From Palsa-89 sp963824345 (lineage in GTDB: Bacteria; Acidobacteriota; Terriglobia; Bryobacterales; Bryobacteraceae), in the NCBI GenBank assembly GCA_963824345.1, contig CAWGOZ010000005.1, positions 21,573 through 85,572 of the forward strand: a stretch of 64,000 nt of DNA, given 5' to 3'. The translations under genes were made by a program, and so were the position numbers. Of this stretch, positions 34,322 to 43,858 are shown in pieces. How positions within the stretch are numbered: position 1 is the first letter of the stretch; the number at the start of each line of letters is the position of its first letter. Below the pieces are notes generated by a model. It had not been told where the DNA came from. It saw only the letters and a list, made by a program, of their open reading frames with translations, and did no database searches.

Positions 34322-35887
34322 TTACGGCAGGCTGGAGGATGCTGGCTTGGGCTTCGAATCCGGCGCGGCCTTGTTCTTCCCGGCGGGCAGTTTGCGCATC
34401 TGCGCGAAATACTGTTGCACGTATTGCTGATAAGCCAACGGCACTTCGTCGCGGTTGATTTCACCGCCGGCTTCTGTATGCGCGCCTTTGGCATCGGAAT
34501 ACTGCGTCTTCAACTGCTGCTTGCCGGATGCGACTTCCACCATCACTTCGCCTGTGATGTTGGCGGCCCGCTTACCGATGATCTCGCTAAGTTTTCCCAT
34601 TGCGGCCAGCTCGGCTGCCTCACGAGCGGCCTTGTCACCGTCCTGTTTTCCGATGCCGCTTTTGCCATCCGGCGAGTTCGGCTGGCTGTTGCTGGGGCCC
34701 TCGCTCTTGCCTTGCGCAGCCTGCTGCGCTCCCCCTTGCTGTTGCTCGCCCTCGGATTGCGAATTCGCGCTGGCATCCGCCTGGTCCTTGCTGGCCGATT
34801 TGGAATCGCCTTCCTGTTTTTCGCCCGGTTGCGGAGAGCGCGAACTGGCCGACTGAGACGAATCGTTCGGCTTGCCGCCGCCTTGCTTGGACTGCGGCTT
34901 CATTTTCGCCAGCAGATTGGACAACGCGTCCCGCAGCTTGCTGGCCAGGCTGGAATTCTCCGAGTTGCCCGACTGGCTCCCTTCTTTGGAGTCTTTTGCC
35001 TCCTTGGAGCCGTTCTGCTGCCCGGATTTGGAATCGGCGCCAGCCGAAGCGTTGTCGCCGGCGTCACTGGCCGGCGGGGATTCTCCCTTTTCGCCCGAAT
35101 CGAGCGGATTGCTTCCAGGCTGTAATTGCTGGTTGTTCTTTGCATCCGCTTTGGCCGGGCCATCCGGAGATGTGTTTCCGTTATTCGGGGCAGGATCTTG
35201 GACCGATTCCCGCGCGGCGTCGGTGGCGGGATCGAGATCGCCGGGTTTGGAGTCCCAAGCATTCTCGGCGGCAGGATCGCGGGGGCCGTCACCATCGCCG
35301 GCACGTTTTCCGCGGGCACGCGCATCGGCGATCTTCGGCGAGTTGCCGAAGAAGCCCTCCAGGTTGAGGTGGACCAGGGGCGAACCAAGGTCCAGACTGC
35401 GCTTGATTCCGTAGCGCAGCCCGAACATCCCCACTGCCAGCGCCACCAGAGCCAGATTGATGTATGCGCTGCGCGGCAAAAGCAAGGGCATGCCGCGATC
35501 GATGTCGGCCGACCGCGCCAGGCTTTCCGCCTGGTCACGCTGGCTTTCCATGAAATCGCGCCGCGTGGCCGGATGTCCCGCGTTTCCGAAGTAATAGGCA
35601 GTGGACAGCGCGTCCTTCAACTCCAGCCGCCGGTCCAGGGATTGGGCGATCTGATAGGGCGTCAGCAGACGGCCGCGCAAATGATATGCGCCGGCAGCCA
35701 GGCTCAATGCGAACACCGCCACCAGCCAATACCAATTGAGGATTTGAGCGCCGACGATCAACAACACGGTCACTCCCGCCAGAGCAGCGGCGGCGGCAAA
35801 TGACGCGGCGTGGATCGCGAGATGCGCGGCTTGGCGACGCCGTCCGCGCCGGATCAGGAGGAGCAACGCGCTGCGCTCGTCAGCCAT
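34322..35887 (-). CDS. DUF4175-like membrane protein with long disordered tail
   Basis: Protein of 521 residues. Two helices near the N-terminus (about 25-70), the phrase L-L-T-P-Y-Q-I-A-Q-S-L-D-R-R-L-E-L-K-D-A-L-S-T-A (separated residues) and a third helix (about 140-160) resemble the start of DUF4175-type proteins. Residues about 180-430 are low-complexity Ser/Gly/Asp/Lys/Gln and look unstructured. A short structured helix at the end (about 440-500) precedes a basic tail. It would be anchored in the inner membrane. In many genomes such proteins accompany MoxR/Bat-type genes, none of which is seen here. Function unknown. Confidence 0.75.
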   Translation of the reverse strand: MADERSALLLLIRRGRRRQAAHLAIHAASFAAAAALAGVTVLLIVGAQILNWYWLVAVFALSLAAGAYHLRGRLLTPYQIAQSLDRRLELKDALSTAYYFGNAGHPATRRDFMESQRDQAESLARSADIDRGMPLLLPRSAYINLALVALAVGMFGLRYGIKRSLDLGSPLVHLNLEGFFGNSPKIADARARGKRAGDGDGPRDPAAENAWDSKPGDLDPATDAARESVQDPAPNNGNTSPDGPAKADAKNNQQLQPGSNPLDSGEKGESPPASDAGDNASAGADSKSGQQNGSKEAKDSKEGSQSGNSENSSLASKLRDALSNLLAKMKPQSKQGGGKPNDSSQSASSRSPQPGEKQEGDSKSASKDQADASANSQSEGEQQQGGAQQAAQGKSEGPSNSQPNSPDGKSGIGKQDGDKAAREAAELAAMGKLSEIIGKRAANITGEVMVEVASGKQQLKTQYSDAKGAHTEAGGEINRDEVPLAYQQYVQQYFAQMRKLPAGKNKAAPDSKPKPASSSLP

Positions 35888-35957
35888 TTAACAATTATTG
35901 CAGACCTCGCATCTCCCGGTTTCCCGCGCCGCAACTGCCCGCTGCTCTGGTGTCGTG

Positions 35958-37064
35958 CTACTCCAGGAAGCGCAAGCTTTCCAGCTCATCCATATCCTGG
36001 TTGCGCAGCTCGGCCAGCGCAGCCATGCTGATCCCGGCCCGGCGGCAAGCCGTTTGTAAGCGGACATAGGACGGAAGATCCTCGTGCGAGTCCGTCAGGA
36101 ATTCGGCCAGATAGAGCAGTGAAGTTAAAGCTAGCGGGGAGCGCTCCGGGTGATGATGCCAACGCACGGCTTGGACCACATCGTGCGGGAATTTCCATTG
36201 CGCCAGAGTCTCAGACCCGACTTGGCCGTGGCAGCGCCCCGCCAGGCACATCTCCACTTCCACCGGGGGACAGCCGCCTGCGGTAAGACGACGAAACCGT
36301 TCGCTGAATTCGGCTGGCATGCTGAAGAAGGCCAATCGGCCGACGTCGTGGATCAAACCCGCCAGGAACGCCTGCGCCGGGTCCACTTCGACGGAGCAGT
36401 TCCGAGCCAGCATCTGGGCAGCTTGCGCGAGCTCCAGGCTGTGGTTCCAAATCGGGCGCGACTGCGAAGACACGAAGTTCCCGCGTAGGGCGGCCGCAAA
36501 CTCCTCCCCTTGGCGGGGACCGGCCTCGGGACTGGCCTGCTGCATCAACTGGTCTGCCGCGCGTGAGAGCCCCGGCAGCCGGTCGACGATACGGCTGATG
36601 TCTCCGGGGTTCGGGACCCGCAAGCAGGACAGCATGGCTTCGACCGAGGAATTTGCGCATTCATCGCGAGTATCGCTGGCATCGAAAAAGGGCTCGGATT
36701 CGAAGTACTGATCGAAATCGTCGCTGATCTCCAACACCGCGACAATCTGACCCATGGCTGGATCTGAGATCGGCCGGCGTCCCCACAGACTCTCCAGCAC
36801 AATCCGCACGTCTTCGGCGACCAGTGGTTGTTCCCCGTCCGCCTCTAACCGCATTTCCGCCAGCAGGCGGGCGCGCGCCTGGTCGTCCACCAGGATCGCG
36901 GGAATATGGTGCGAGATGGCAGCCTGCTCCACCAGCCTCCTCTCAGATTCGGAAAGCCCGATAGCTCCGGCCAATTCGCTCGACCAGGTGGCCACCCGCA
37001 AGCAATGCGCGCGGACGCCGATGTCGGCGTCATCTTCCTGCACTCCCGAGTTCCAACCATCCAT
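35958..37064 (-). CDS. HDOD-domain signalling protein
   Basis: Protein of 368 residues with two helical HD-type parts. The first 130 residues resemble a degenerate HD-GYP/HD segment (A-H-C-L-R-V-A-T-W-S-S-E-L-A). The second (about 160-350) is a clear HDOD domain: I-W-N-H-S-L-E-L-A-Q-A, A-G-L-I-H-D-V-G-R-L-A and V-R-W-H-H-H-P-E. HDOD proteins usually lack catalysis and act in signalling chains for motility, DNA competence or stress. No receiver or kinase domain is attached. The ATG at 37064 is followed by an acidic start, which is acceptable; an upstream domain is not visible. Confidence 0.85.
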   Translation of the reverse strand: MDGWNSGVQEDDADIGVRAHCLRVATWSSELAGAIGLSESERRLVEQAAISHHIPAILVDDQARARLLAEMRLEADGEQPLVAEDVRIVLESLWGRRPISDPAMGQIVAVLEISDDFDQYFESEPFFDASDTRDECANSSVEAMLSCLRVPNPGDISRIVDRLPGLSRAADQLMQQASPEAGPRQGEEFAAALRGNFVSSQSRPIWNHSLELAQAAQMLARNCSVEVDPAQAFLAGLIHDVGRLAFFSMPAEFSERFRRLTAGGCPPVEVEMCLAGRCHGQVGSETLAQWKFPHDVVQAVRWHHHPERSPLALTSLLYLAEFLTDSHEDLPSYVRLQTACRRAGISMAALAELRNQDMDELESLRFLE

Positions 37065-37135
37065 TGCCTCCGTTCACCCCCCAACAGGCTTATCGCAGGA
37101 TCCGGCGAGTGTTTTAGAGAAACTCACCCTAGCCC

Positions 37136-38086
37136 CTATTCTGGAAACGGGTGATTCATTCCGTAAGGAATCGGGCCTATGGCTCGGTATGCTTCGAGTA
37201 GTGCGCCGGCGGCCGGATCGTGCAGGGGAGGCGTCGAAACCAGGCCCGGCTCGAATTCGAGCGATTCCCGGAAGCGAGTTCGCAAAATACGACTTCGGAA
37301 TACTCCGCCGGTGTAGGCACAGCGAACCGGTTCCGGGCTTCGGAAAAGCTGGCCGCGAACGGCTCGGGCCAAGGTGGCAAGTTCGCCCGCGGCCTGGCCC
37401 AGGATCTTTAGCGCCAGGGGATCGCCATTTTCCGCCGCGGAATTCACCACGGTTGCCAGGCTCGCGATGCGCGCCCGGGAAAACTCCGGCGTATAACAGC
37501 GATGCATCAGATCGTTGCCATTGCGCGCGCCGGTGCTATCCAGCAACATGGCCCGCAGCGCCGTGGGCGATCCCCAACCCTCCTCCCAGCGCAAAGCCGC
37601 CCGCACAGCTTCGCGGACAATCCAGAATCCGCCGCCCTCGTCTCCAAACAGATAGCCCCATCCGCCGGCCCGCGCGGTTCGGCCTTGGGCGTTGCGGCCA
37701 AACGCGATGGAGCCGGTTCCGGCAATGATCACGATTCCAGGTTCGCCCCCCAGCGCGCCCGACAAAGCGATGGCAGCATCGTCGGTCACCAGCATGCGAT
37801 CGCTCGTGAGGATCTGCCCGAGAATCGTTTGTTTGTCCGCTGGACCGCCGCTAAATCCCAGGCAAGCGCTGGCGAAACGGATCGTATCAGCGTCCAGTCC
37901 GGCTTCCGAACACGCTGCCCTAACGGACCCGCGAATCGCATTGACGAACCTGGCCCGAGCCTCGGAAGCACTCACGTGGTTGCACGGTCCGCCGCGGCCG
38001 ATGCCGAGCAGGCGGCCGTTTTCGTCGCCGATGATCGCCGTGGTGCTGGATTGGCCGCCGTCCACGCCCAGGAAATATTCGCTCAT
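37136..38086 (-). CDS. BadF/BcrA-type N-acetylglucosamine-like kinase
   Basis: ASKHA-fold sugar kinase of 316 residues: V-D-G-G-Q-S-S-T (phosphate 1 motif), T-D-D-A-A-I-A-L-S-G-A-L (catalytic Asp), I-I-A-G-T-G-S-I-A-F-G (phosphate 2) and G-W-G-Y-L-F-G-D-E-G-G-G. These fit the N-acetylglucosamine kinase branch of the BadF/BcrA ATPase family. It begins 2 bases after the stop of the large GT39-like gene, so the two are coupled: glycan building and amino-sugar recycling together. Confidence 0.88.
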   Translation of the reverse strand: MSEYFLGVDGGQSSTTAIIGDENGRLLGIGRGGPCNHVSASEARARFVNAIRGSVRAACSEAGLDADTIRFASACLGFSGGPADKQTILGQILTSDRMLVTDDAAIALSGALGGEPGIVIIAGTGSIAFGRNAQGRTARAGGWGYLFGDEGGGFWIVREAVRAALRWEEGWGSPTALRAMLLDSTGARNGNDLMHRCYTPEFSRARIASLATVVNSAAENGDPLALKILGQAAGELATLARAVRGQLFRSPEPVRCAYTGGVFRSRILRTRFRESLEFEPGLVSTPPLHDPAAGALLEAYRAIGPIPYGMNHPFPE

Positions 38087-38088
38087 GG

Positions 38089-40296
38089 CTATTGAATACG
38101 GTACAAATGCGCGCCGCTTTCCAAGCCTACGAGTCTGAGTCCCCAGGCAGCCGGATAGCGGAAGAAATCAGCGGCGCCGGGATCTCCGGGATGGATCACC
38201 ACATATCTAATTCCGCGCGCTTTTAGCTCGGCGATGGCGGCCATCCGAAGACTGGCGCGGATGGGGTGAGCGGATATCACGGGATGATCGGAAACGGTGC
38301 CCCATTTACCGTCCGCCCCCATTCCTTCCAGTGCGATTTTCGCGTTCACGCCGTCGTGGCTGGATTCGACGGCCACCGAACTCACTCGTTGCATCCGGCC
38401 GAAATCGACTTCCACATACATGCCCGGCGACGCCGGCTGCCAACTGCGCCAGCGCGTCACGGGACTGTTGTCGAACGCCAGCTGCACGTCCCACGGATTG
38501 GGCCGTGCGGTAAGCCGCCAGCCGGGATCGCGCGGCAACTCGTTACGGCCATCGAAGACGCGCAGTTCTGCCATGGACCATTGGCCCTCGGGCGCGCCGC
38601 CTTTCAAAATTACCCGCAGCTTGCGAAACTCGCGCGCGGCAAAATCGAACCTCAAGGAACTCAGCGGCTGGCGGTCCGGGAACAGGGGGGTCCATAAGAT
38701 ATCCTCCAAGACTTCATTGGAAGCGCTCTGATAGCCGGTCAGCAACTCGCGCGCGAGGTAAGACCTGCCACCCTGACCGACGGCGAAAATCGTGTCGCCG
38801 GGAGAAACCACACTGCCAATCATGCGCACGATTTTGTAGTCGGGATCCAAGCTGAGATAAGCATCCTCGGATTGAATACGGAGTGCGGCCCTCACCGGGA
38901 CCTCGCTAATCTGCCACGAGCCGGGAGTGCAATAGAACCGATACATGGACGGCCAGCAGGTGACGGCATTCGCGGCCACCAGGGCGAGCAACAGCCAGGG
39001 GAGATTCGCGAAGGCCAGGGCCAGCGCAAGAGAAATAAACGGGATCGCCGGAATGAGAAAGCGAGTCCCTATATTGCCGAAATAGGTGCACCCGAACACC
39101 AGCCCGGCCAGCAACAGTTGACGGCCCTCGCGGAAACGCAGGGCCAGGAAAACCAGCGGCGTAAGCAGGAACAATGGCCCAAGAAAGCCCCCCAAAACAC
39201 CGCCCTTGAGGACCAGCTCCAGCGGAATTTGCCAGCGGCTGGCGAGGGCGTAAGTACTGAAATAGCTCCGGTAGTCTTCTTCCCACGAAATATGCGCATA
39301 GGGATTCGGAAAGATGCGGTTGGCGAACGGCGCCACTGGATTCGCCACTTCGATCCAGTTCTTCAACATCCAGGGCAGGATCATCAACGCGGCTAGCAGC
39401 GTCACCAGCAACACCGGACGCAGCAGCGGCTGGTGCGCGCGCCAGGTCTTCCAAGCCACCCAGCCCACCGCGTACGGCACCGCGACAAATGCCGTGTATT
39501 TCGCCGCATAACTGAATCCGGCCAGAATGCCGATCAGCACCAGCAATTTTGAATCGCGAGTCTGGTCCCAAACCTGCAGCAGATAGAAGAGCGCGAACAG
39601 AACGGCGGCCAGTGCGACATCGATATAGGCCGTGGTGGCATCGCGCAGGACCACTGGACACGCGTAGGTGAAGAGGGCTGCCGCCACGCCCGCCGCGGGC
39701 CGCCCAATGCGCCGCCCATACGACAAGACCAAAAACACCAGCGCGATCAGAAACGAGTAGTGGACCAGAGCAGCCGCCGAGTGTCTGCCAAAATCAAACG
39801 CGAACAGGTAGAGGAGTTCGATCCCCTCCGAAAGACTCGCGTAGATATCGTTGGTGATGCGCGGGAACCCGTGGGCGTGCCGGTAGATCAGCACCTCGCC
39901 CAGGTGATACGCCATGCCGTCGGAGCTATGCTCGGGCGCCAGCGCGTTGAAGAAACCGTACCAGGTGAAGCCGGCAAAGACCGCGATGAAGACCCATCGC
40001 CACAACGGCGCGAGCGGCGCGAATGGTTTTCCGTGTAATCGCAACGCGCCGGAGTAAATGGCGTAGCCGATGCCGGCGACCCCCAGCGCCAGCAGCACCC
40101 CGCGATACACCAGCTTGGCCGCACTCAGCGCGAACATGATTTCGCTTAAGAATGCCGACCCGGCGATCAACGCGAGCAGACGCCGCTCCCAGGGGTCGAA
40201 CAACGCCGCAACGTTACGCAATAGCAGCATCCCGAGCGACCACACCACGGCTAGCGTGAACAAAGCGCCGAACAGAATCGGCACCACCCGTATCAT
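38089..40296 (-). CDS. GT39-like membrane glycosyltransferase with discoidin-like tail
   Basis: Protein of 735 residues. The first 470 residues have about 10 helices with the arrangement of PMT/ArnT-type transferases that use lipid-linked sugars: D-G-M-A-Y-H-L-G-E-V-L (the loop with acidic residues after helix 3) is in the usual place. Residues about 540-650 are a beta-rich F5/8-type-C (discoidin) domain with W-R-S-W-Q-P-A-S-P-G-M-Y-V-E-V-D-F-G, suggesting binding of carbohydrate outside the membrane. Operon: lipoprotein upstream (40333-40869), kinase downstream. Confidence 0.82.
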   Translation of the reverse strand: MIRVVPILFGALFTLAVVWSLGMLLLRNVAALFDPWERRLLALIAGSAFLSEIMFALSAAKLVYRGVLLALGVAGIGYAIYSGALRLHGKPFAPLAPLWRWVFIAVFAGFTWYGFFNALAPEHSSDGMAYHLGEVLIYRHAHGFPRITNDIYASLSEGIELLYLFAFDFGRHSAAALVHYSFLIALVFLVLSYGRRIGRPAAGVAAALFTYACPVVLRDATTAYIDVALAAVLFALFYLLQVWDQTRDSKLLVLIGILAGFSYAAKYTAFVAVPYAVGWVAWKTWRAHQPLLRPVLLVTLLAALMILPWMLKNWIEVANPVAPFANRIFPNPYAHISWEEDYRSYFSTYALASRWQIPLELVLKGGVLGGFLGPLFLLTPLVFLALRFREGRQLLLAGLVFGCTYFGNIGTRFLIPAIPFISLALALAFANLPWLLLALVAANAVTCWPSMYRFYCTPGSWQISEVPVRAALRIQSEDAYLSLDPDYKIVRMIGSVVSPGDTIFAVGQGGRSYLARELLTGYQSASNEVLEDILWTPLFPDRQPLSSLRFDFAAREFRKLRVILKGGAPEGQWSMAELRVFDGRNELPRDPGWRLTARPNPWDVQLAFDNSPVTRWRSWQPASPGMYVEVDFGRMQRVSSVAVESSHDGVNAKIALEGMGADGKWGTVSDHPVISAHPIRASLRMAAIAELKARGIRYVVIHPGDPGAADFFRYPAAWGLRLVGLESGAHLYRIQ

Positions 40297-40332
40297 GCTG
40301 GGGAGAATCCGATCATGTTCGCGAAGACCCAG

Positions 40333-40869
40333 TCATGGCTTCAGGCCCATCCGCGAGAGAATCACCCCGAATTTCGCTTTGTCCCGCGGCGCCACATATA
40401 GTTTGTCCACCCGCAAAGCCACCGTGGCCTCGGTGTTTTCCGTGAGCCAATCGGCGGGCACGGGCTTCTCGAAATGCTTGTCGCCGGGTGTGGTGTAGCG
40501 GACCTTGTCGAGCAGCTTGCCGTTCACCAGAAACGAAATTTCCAAAGGGCCGGTGCTCTTGAAACCCTCGTCCCAAATCGCGAAGTCAGCGCTGAACCGG
40601 ACATTTTCGTTCGAAACCACCAGCACCTTGACGGTTGGTTCCTGCTTGCTCCAGCGCCAGGGCGCGGCGCCGAAGGGCCCGTAAATGTCCTTTACGAAAA
40701 ATGCATCGGCGTCATTGCCCTCCATGGACACCATCATGGCGTCGGGTCCAACGTTGACGCCCGCCACCGGCTGGCGCTGCTCGGGCGGAGGATAGGTTTC
40801 GGGAAGGCGGTCGCAGGCAGCCAGACAAAGCAGGCCGAGGAGAGAAAACGCCGTTCGGATCAAGACCAT
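40333..40869 (-). CDS. Exported lipoprotein, hypothetical
   Basis: Lipoprotein of 178 residues: start M-V-L-I-R-T-A-F-S-L-L, lipobox L-A-A-C-D (Cys at about residue 19), then a Pro/Gln-rich linker and a beta-rich domain (G-F-K-S-T-G-P-L-E-I-S-F-L-V-N-G-K-L-L). The ATG at 40869 is preferred over 40926 because it puts the signal peptide at the N-terminus. It is upstream of the GT39-like gene by 36 bases and divergent from the BrxC-sulfotransferase gene by 77 bases. The upstream 77 bases (40870-40946) must hold both promoters; A/T-rich runs near 40925-40934 are the only candidates. Confidence 0.8.
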   Translation of the reverse strand: MVLIRTAFSLLGLLCLAACDRLPETYPPPEQRQPVAGVNVGPDAMMVSMEGNDADAFFVKDIYGPFGAAPWRWSKQEPTVKVLVVSNENVRFSADFAIWDEGFKSTGPLEISFLVNGKLLDKVRYTTPGDKHFEKPVPADWLTENTEATVALRVDKLYVAPRDKAKFGVILSRMGLKP

Positions 40870-40946
40870 ATTATGGCAGGCTGGCCCGCCGCAGCGCGGG
40901 TACGCGGAAGAGGCCCCCCGCTGCAATAGAATAGGGCCAGAGAACG

Positions 40947-43853
40947 ATGCGAATTCGAGACCTGCTGGATCGCGATTTTTCCAAACCCATCGAAGAGATC
41001 GTCAAAGTGAATAACGACGATCCGGAAACGGTCTTCACCGAGCTCACCGAATACATCGCGACTCCCCGCATCACGGCCGAGTATGAGAAGCTTTTCTCCG
41101 CGATGGTGGCGGCTCCCCAATCGCCTAATGAACACGCCGGCGTTTGGATTTCGGGCTTCTGCGGCTCGGGCAAATCTTCCTTCGCGAAGAACCTGGGATA
41201 CGTTCTCGCCCAGCGTGAAGTGCTCGACGCGCCCGCAAGTTCACTCTTCCTCAAGCAGGTGGAGTCCAAACGGGTTGCCGAGTGCGTTCAATTTCTCAAT
41301 CAGTCCATGCCGTACGAGATCTTCATGTTCGACGTGCAACTGTACTTGCCGGCCCGAACCTACGCGGAGCATATCGCCGAGGTCATGTACCGCGTGCTGC
41401 TGCGCGATCTGGACTATGCGGAAGACTTCGATATCGCGGAGCTCGAGATCGAACTTGAAAAAGAGGGACAGCTGACGGCGTTCCAGGATCTTTGCAGCGC
41501 CGAATACCAGGAAGAGTGGCGAAGTATCCGAAAAGGCGGTCAGAACGTCGCGCGCTCCAGCGCCTTGCTGCACCGGCTCGATCCCCGCACTTACGCCTCC
41601 ACCGACACCTGGCTGAATATACTTCGGGCCCGGCCTTCCAGGAGCCCTAGTGTCAAGGATCTGGTGGAAAAATTGTTCGATCTCTGCGCGATTCGGCGGC
41701 CCGGGAAGAGCTTCGCTTTCATCGTGGACGAAATGGGCCAATACGTGGCGCAGGGCGGCGAACGCGTTGAGAACCTGCGCGCCGTCGTCGAACAGTTCGG
41801 CCAGGAAAGCCTGCAGCGGCTGAAGGCCGGGAAGATCCCGGGCCCCGCCTGGATCATCGCGACAGCCCAGGATAACTTGCCGGACATCGACAACTACTTC
41901 ACGGCAAACAACCTGGTTCTGCCGAACCTACAGGACCGTTTCAAATACCAGATCGATCTGTCTCCGGCCGGCATCGGCGAGGTCGCCACCCGCCGCGTAC
42001 TGCGCAAGAAATCGAGCCGGGAATCGACCCTCAGGAAGCTGTTCCGCGAAAGCGGCGAGTCCCTGATCGAGAATATCAAACTGGAAAAATCTTCCCGGCG
42101 CACCTGGCTCGACGAAGATCAATTCGTCCGGTATTATCCCTACCTTCCGCATTTGATCGATCTCTCCATTGACATCCTGGTCGGCATCGAACGGCATCCC
42201 TTCTCGCTAAAACACCTGGGGGGCGGCAACCGCGGCATCATCAAGCAGTGTTTTGAAATGCTGGTGTCGGACCGCACCCGGCTGTGCGATCAACCCGTTG
42301 GCGTGCTGGTCAGCATCGACAAGATCTATGATCTGGTGGAAGCCAACATTCCGCCCGATCAGCAGAAGAACCTACTTCACATCGGCCAACGCTTTGACGG
42401 GCACCAGGACTACCCTGGCCTGGCATCCCGGATTGCCAGGGCCGTCTGCCTCATGGAGTTTGCCGCGATCAATCTGCCGCGCACCACCAGGAACATCGCC
42501 GCGCTGCTGGTCCAACGCGTCACCGAAGCCCCGCCCGCGCTGGCGGTTTCCGAGATCCTGTACCTGATGAAAGAGGCGCGGTTTATCCGCGACACCAAAG
42601 ATGGCTGGACCCTGTACAGTTTCGATGAACTGCGCCGCGAAGCAGCCTCGCTGGAGGGACTCAAGAACGCCGTGGGGGCCATCAATCCCCGGCTTCCGGG
42701 ATGGCACAACGATCTGATCCAGCTGGCTAAGAAATTGGTCGCTCGCTCCTTGCATTGGTATACGCGGCCTTTGCAGGAATTCAGCACCTCGGTAACTCGA
42801 TCGATCGACGAAATCGTCTCCACCCTGGACCACCTTTCCACCGACACGCCGGACGCTGACCATCTTTCCTCGGGCCTGGTGTCGCCCATGGACATGGTCG
42901 CCCTGGAAGGCCGATCGGCGCTGTCCGAGCACCGCAACGCCGCTCAGGCGGAATCAACGCGACAACAGATTGCGCTCTTGCACCAGATGGTAGAGACCTT
43001 CATCAGCTCGCAGAGCAACGTGAATCCGGAAATCTCCAGCCGGTTGGCGGAATGGCGCCAGCGCGCCGGTCAGAATTCCAAGCTTTGCGCCAATACCAGC
43101 CTGGGAATCGATAGGACGGCTTACCTGATCGGGCTCTTCGGGACCGGCCGCCGGTATGTCAATGAACTGATCCTGCAGAACATTGGAGAAAGGGCCCAGT
43201 ATTTTAGGGATACCATCCGCGTGCATCCGGGTCCGACACCGATGATCTACAGCGGCCATGCCACCGTGAAGTATCCGTCCCGGCTTCAGTATCAGCCGAC
43301 GGTAACGAAACGAATATTGGAGGCGGTCAGATCGCGATTCGCCGATTTGATTTTTGTCTACCGTCATCCGCTGGATTCCTTGCTGACAAATTGGGTTTGG
43401 TGGCGATCCTACATTCGCGACAATAGGTCGATCTCCGGCATTTCACAAATTTATAAGAACACAGACGAGTTATGCGCCGATCTGGAGCGGAATTTCGCCG
43501 ACTTCGAGGCCTTCGCCGCCGGGGACCCCGATTTTTTCGCGGGTGCGCCCGGCCCTCGCTTTCTGTCTTTCTCGGAGTTCGTCGAGGAAACCGAGCTTCA
43601 TCTTCAATCCGCCACGCTGGCTCTCCGCCTGGAAGACTTCCTGATCGATCCGTTTCAGGAGTTTTCTAAGATCGCCGCAGTCATGTCAGTCGATCTTGAT
43701 TTGAGCCATTTGAGTATCGCCCCTCCCAAAACCAAACCGTATACCTATTTGGCCGTTCAGGACAAAGTCCCTCAATTCAGAAACTTTATCCATGGGTTGC
43801 ATGCGGAAGCAAAAGAAAGAATTGAGAAAATCGGCTACAAGGGAAGTAAGTAA
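40947..43853 (+). CDS. BrxC-like P-loop ATPase fused to a sulfotransferase-like domain
   Basis: Single uninterrupted frame of 968 codons. About residues 1-620 match the BREX ATPase BrxC: R-I-R-D-L-L-D-R-D near the start, V-K-V-N-N-D-D and T-E-Y-I-A-T-P, Walker A G-F-C-G-S-G-K-S (about 70-77), Walker B A-F-I-V-D-E-M-G (about 257-264), and T-A-Q-D-N (about 306-310), L-Q-D-R-F-K (about 328-333). BrxC proteins are normally larger (1100-1200). From about 715 there follows a second domain with a PAPS-type loop (I-G-L-F-G-T-G-R-R-Y, about 729-738), F-V-Y-R-H-P-L-D-S-L-L-T-N-W (about 804-817, 3'-phosphate motif) and L-R-L-E-D-F-L-I-D-P (about 894-903), the pattern of PAPS-dependent sulfotransferases. 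Both active sites look intact. No other BREX gene is in the window. I know of no described BrxC-sulfotransferase fusion. Confidence 0.85.
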   Translation: MRIRDLLDRDFSKPIEEIVKVNNDDPETVFTELTEYIATPRITAEYEKLFSAMVAAPQSPNEHAGVWISGFCGSGKSSFAKNLGYVLAQREVLDAPASSLFLKQVESKRVAECVQFLNQSMPYEIFMFDVQLYLPARTYAEHIAEVMYRVLLRDLDYAEDFDIAELEIELEKEGQLTAFQDLCSAEYQEEWRSIRKGGQNVARSSALLHRLDPRTYASTDTWLNILRARPSRSPSVKDLVEKLFDLCAIRRPGKSFAFIVDEMGQYVAQGGERVENLRAVVEQFGQESLQRLKAGKIPGPAWIIATAQDNLPDIDNYFTANNLVLPNLQDRFKYQIDLSPAGIGEVATRRVLRKKSSRESTLRKLFRESGESLIENIKLEKSSRRTWLDEDQFVRYYPYLPHLIDLSIDILVGIERHPFSLKHLGGGNRGIIKQCFEMLVSDRTRLCDQPVGVLVSIDKIYDLVEANIPPDQQKNLLHIGQRFDGHQDYPGLASRIARAVCLMEFAAINLPRTTRNIAALLVQRVTEAPPALAVSEILYLMKEARFIRDTKDGWTLYSFDELRREAASLEGLKNAVGAINPRLPGWHNDLIQLAKKLVARSLHWYTRPLQEFSTSVTRSIDEIVSTLDHLSTDTPDADHLSSGLVSPMDMVALEGRSALSEHRNAAQAESTRQQIALLHQMVETFISSQSNVNPEISSRLAEWRQRAGQNSKLCANTSLGIDRTAYLIGLFGTGRRYVNELILQNIGERAQYFRDTIRVHPGPTPMIYSGHATVKYPSRLQYQPTVTKRILEAVRSRFADLIFVYRHPLDSLLTNWVWWRSYIRDNRSISGISQIYKNTDELCADLERNFADFEAFAAGDPDFFAGAPGPRFLSFSEFVEETELHLQSATLALRLEDFLIDPFQEFSKIAAVMSVDLDLSHLSIAPPKTKPYTYLAVQDKVPQFRNFIHGLHAEAKERIEKIGYKGSK

Positions 43854-43858
43854 CAACT

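Noticed and set aside
40947..43853. A complete BREX defence island around the BrxC-like gene
   Set aside because: No PglZ, BrxA, BrxB, PglX/methyltransferase or BrxL gene within the window; only the ATPase part is present, fused to another domain.
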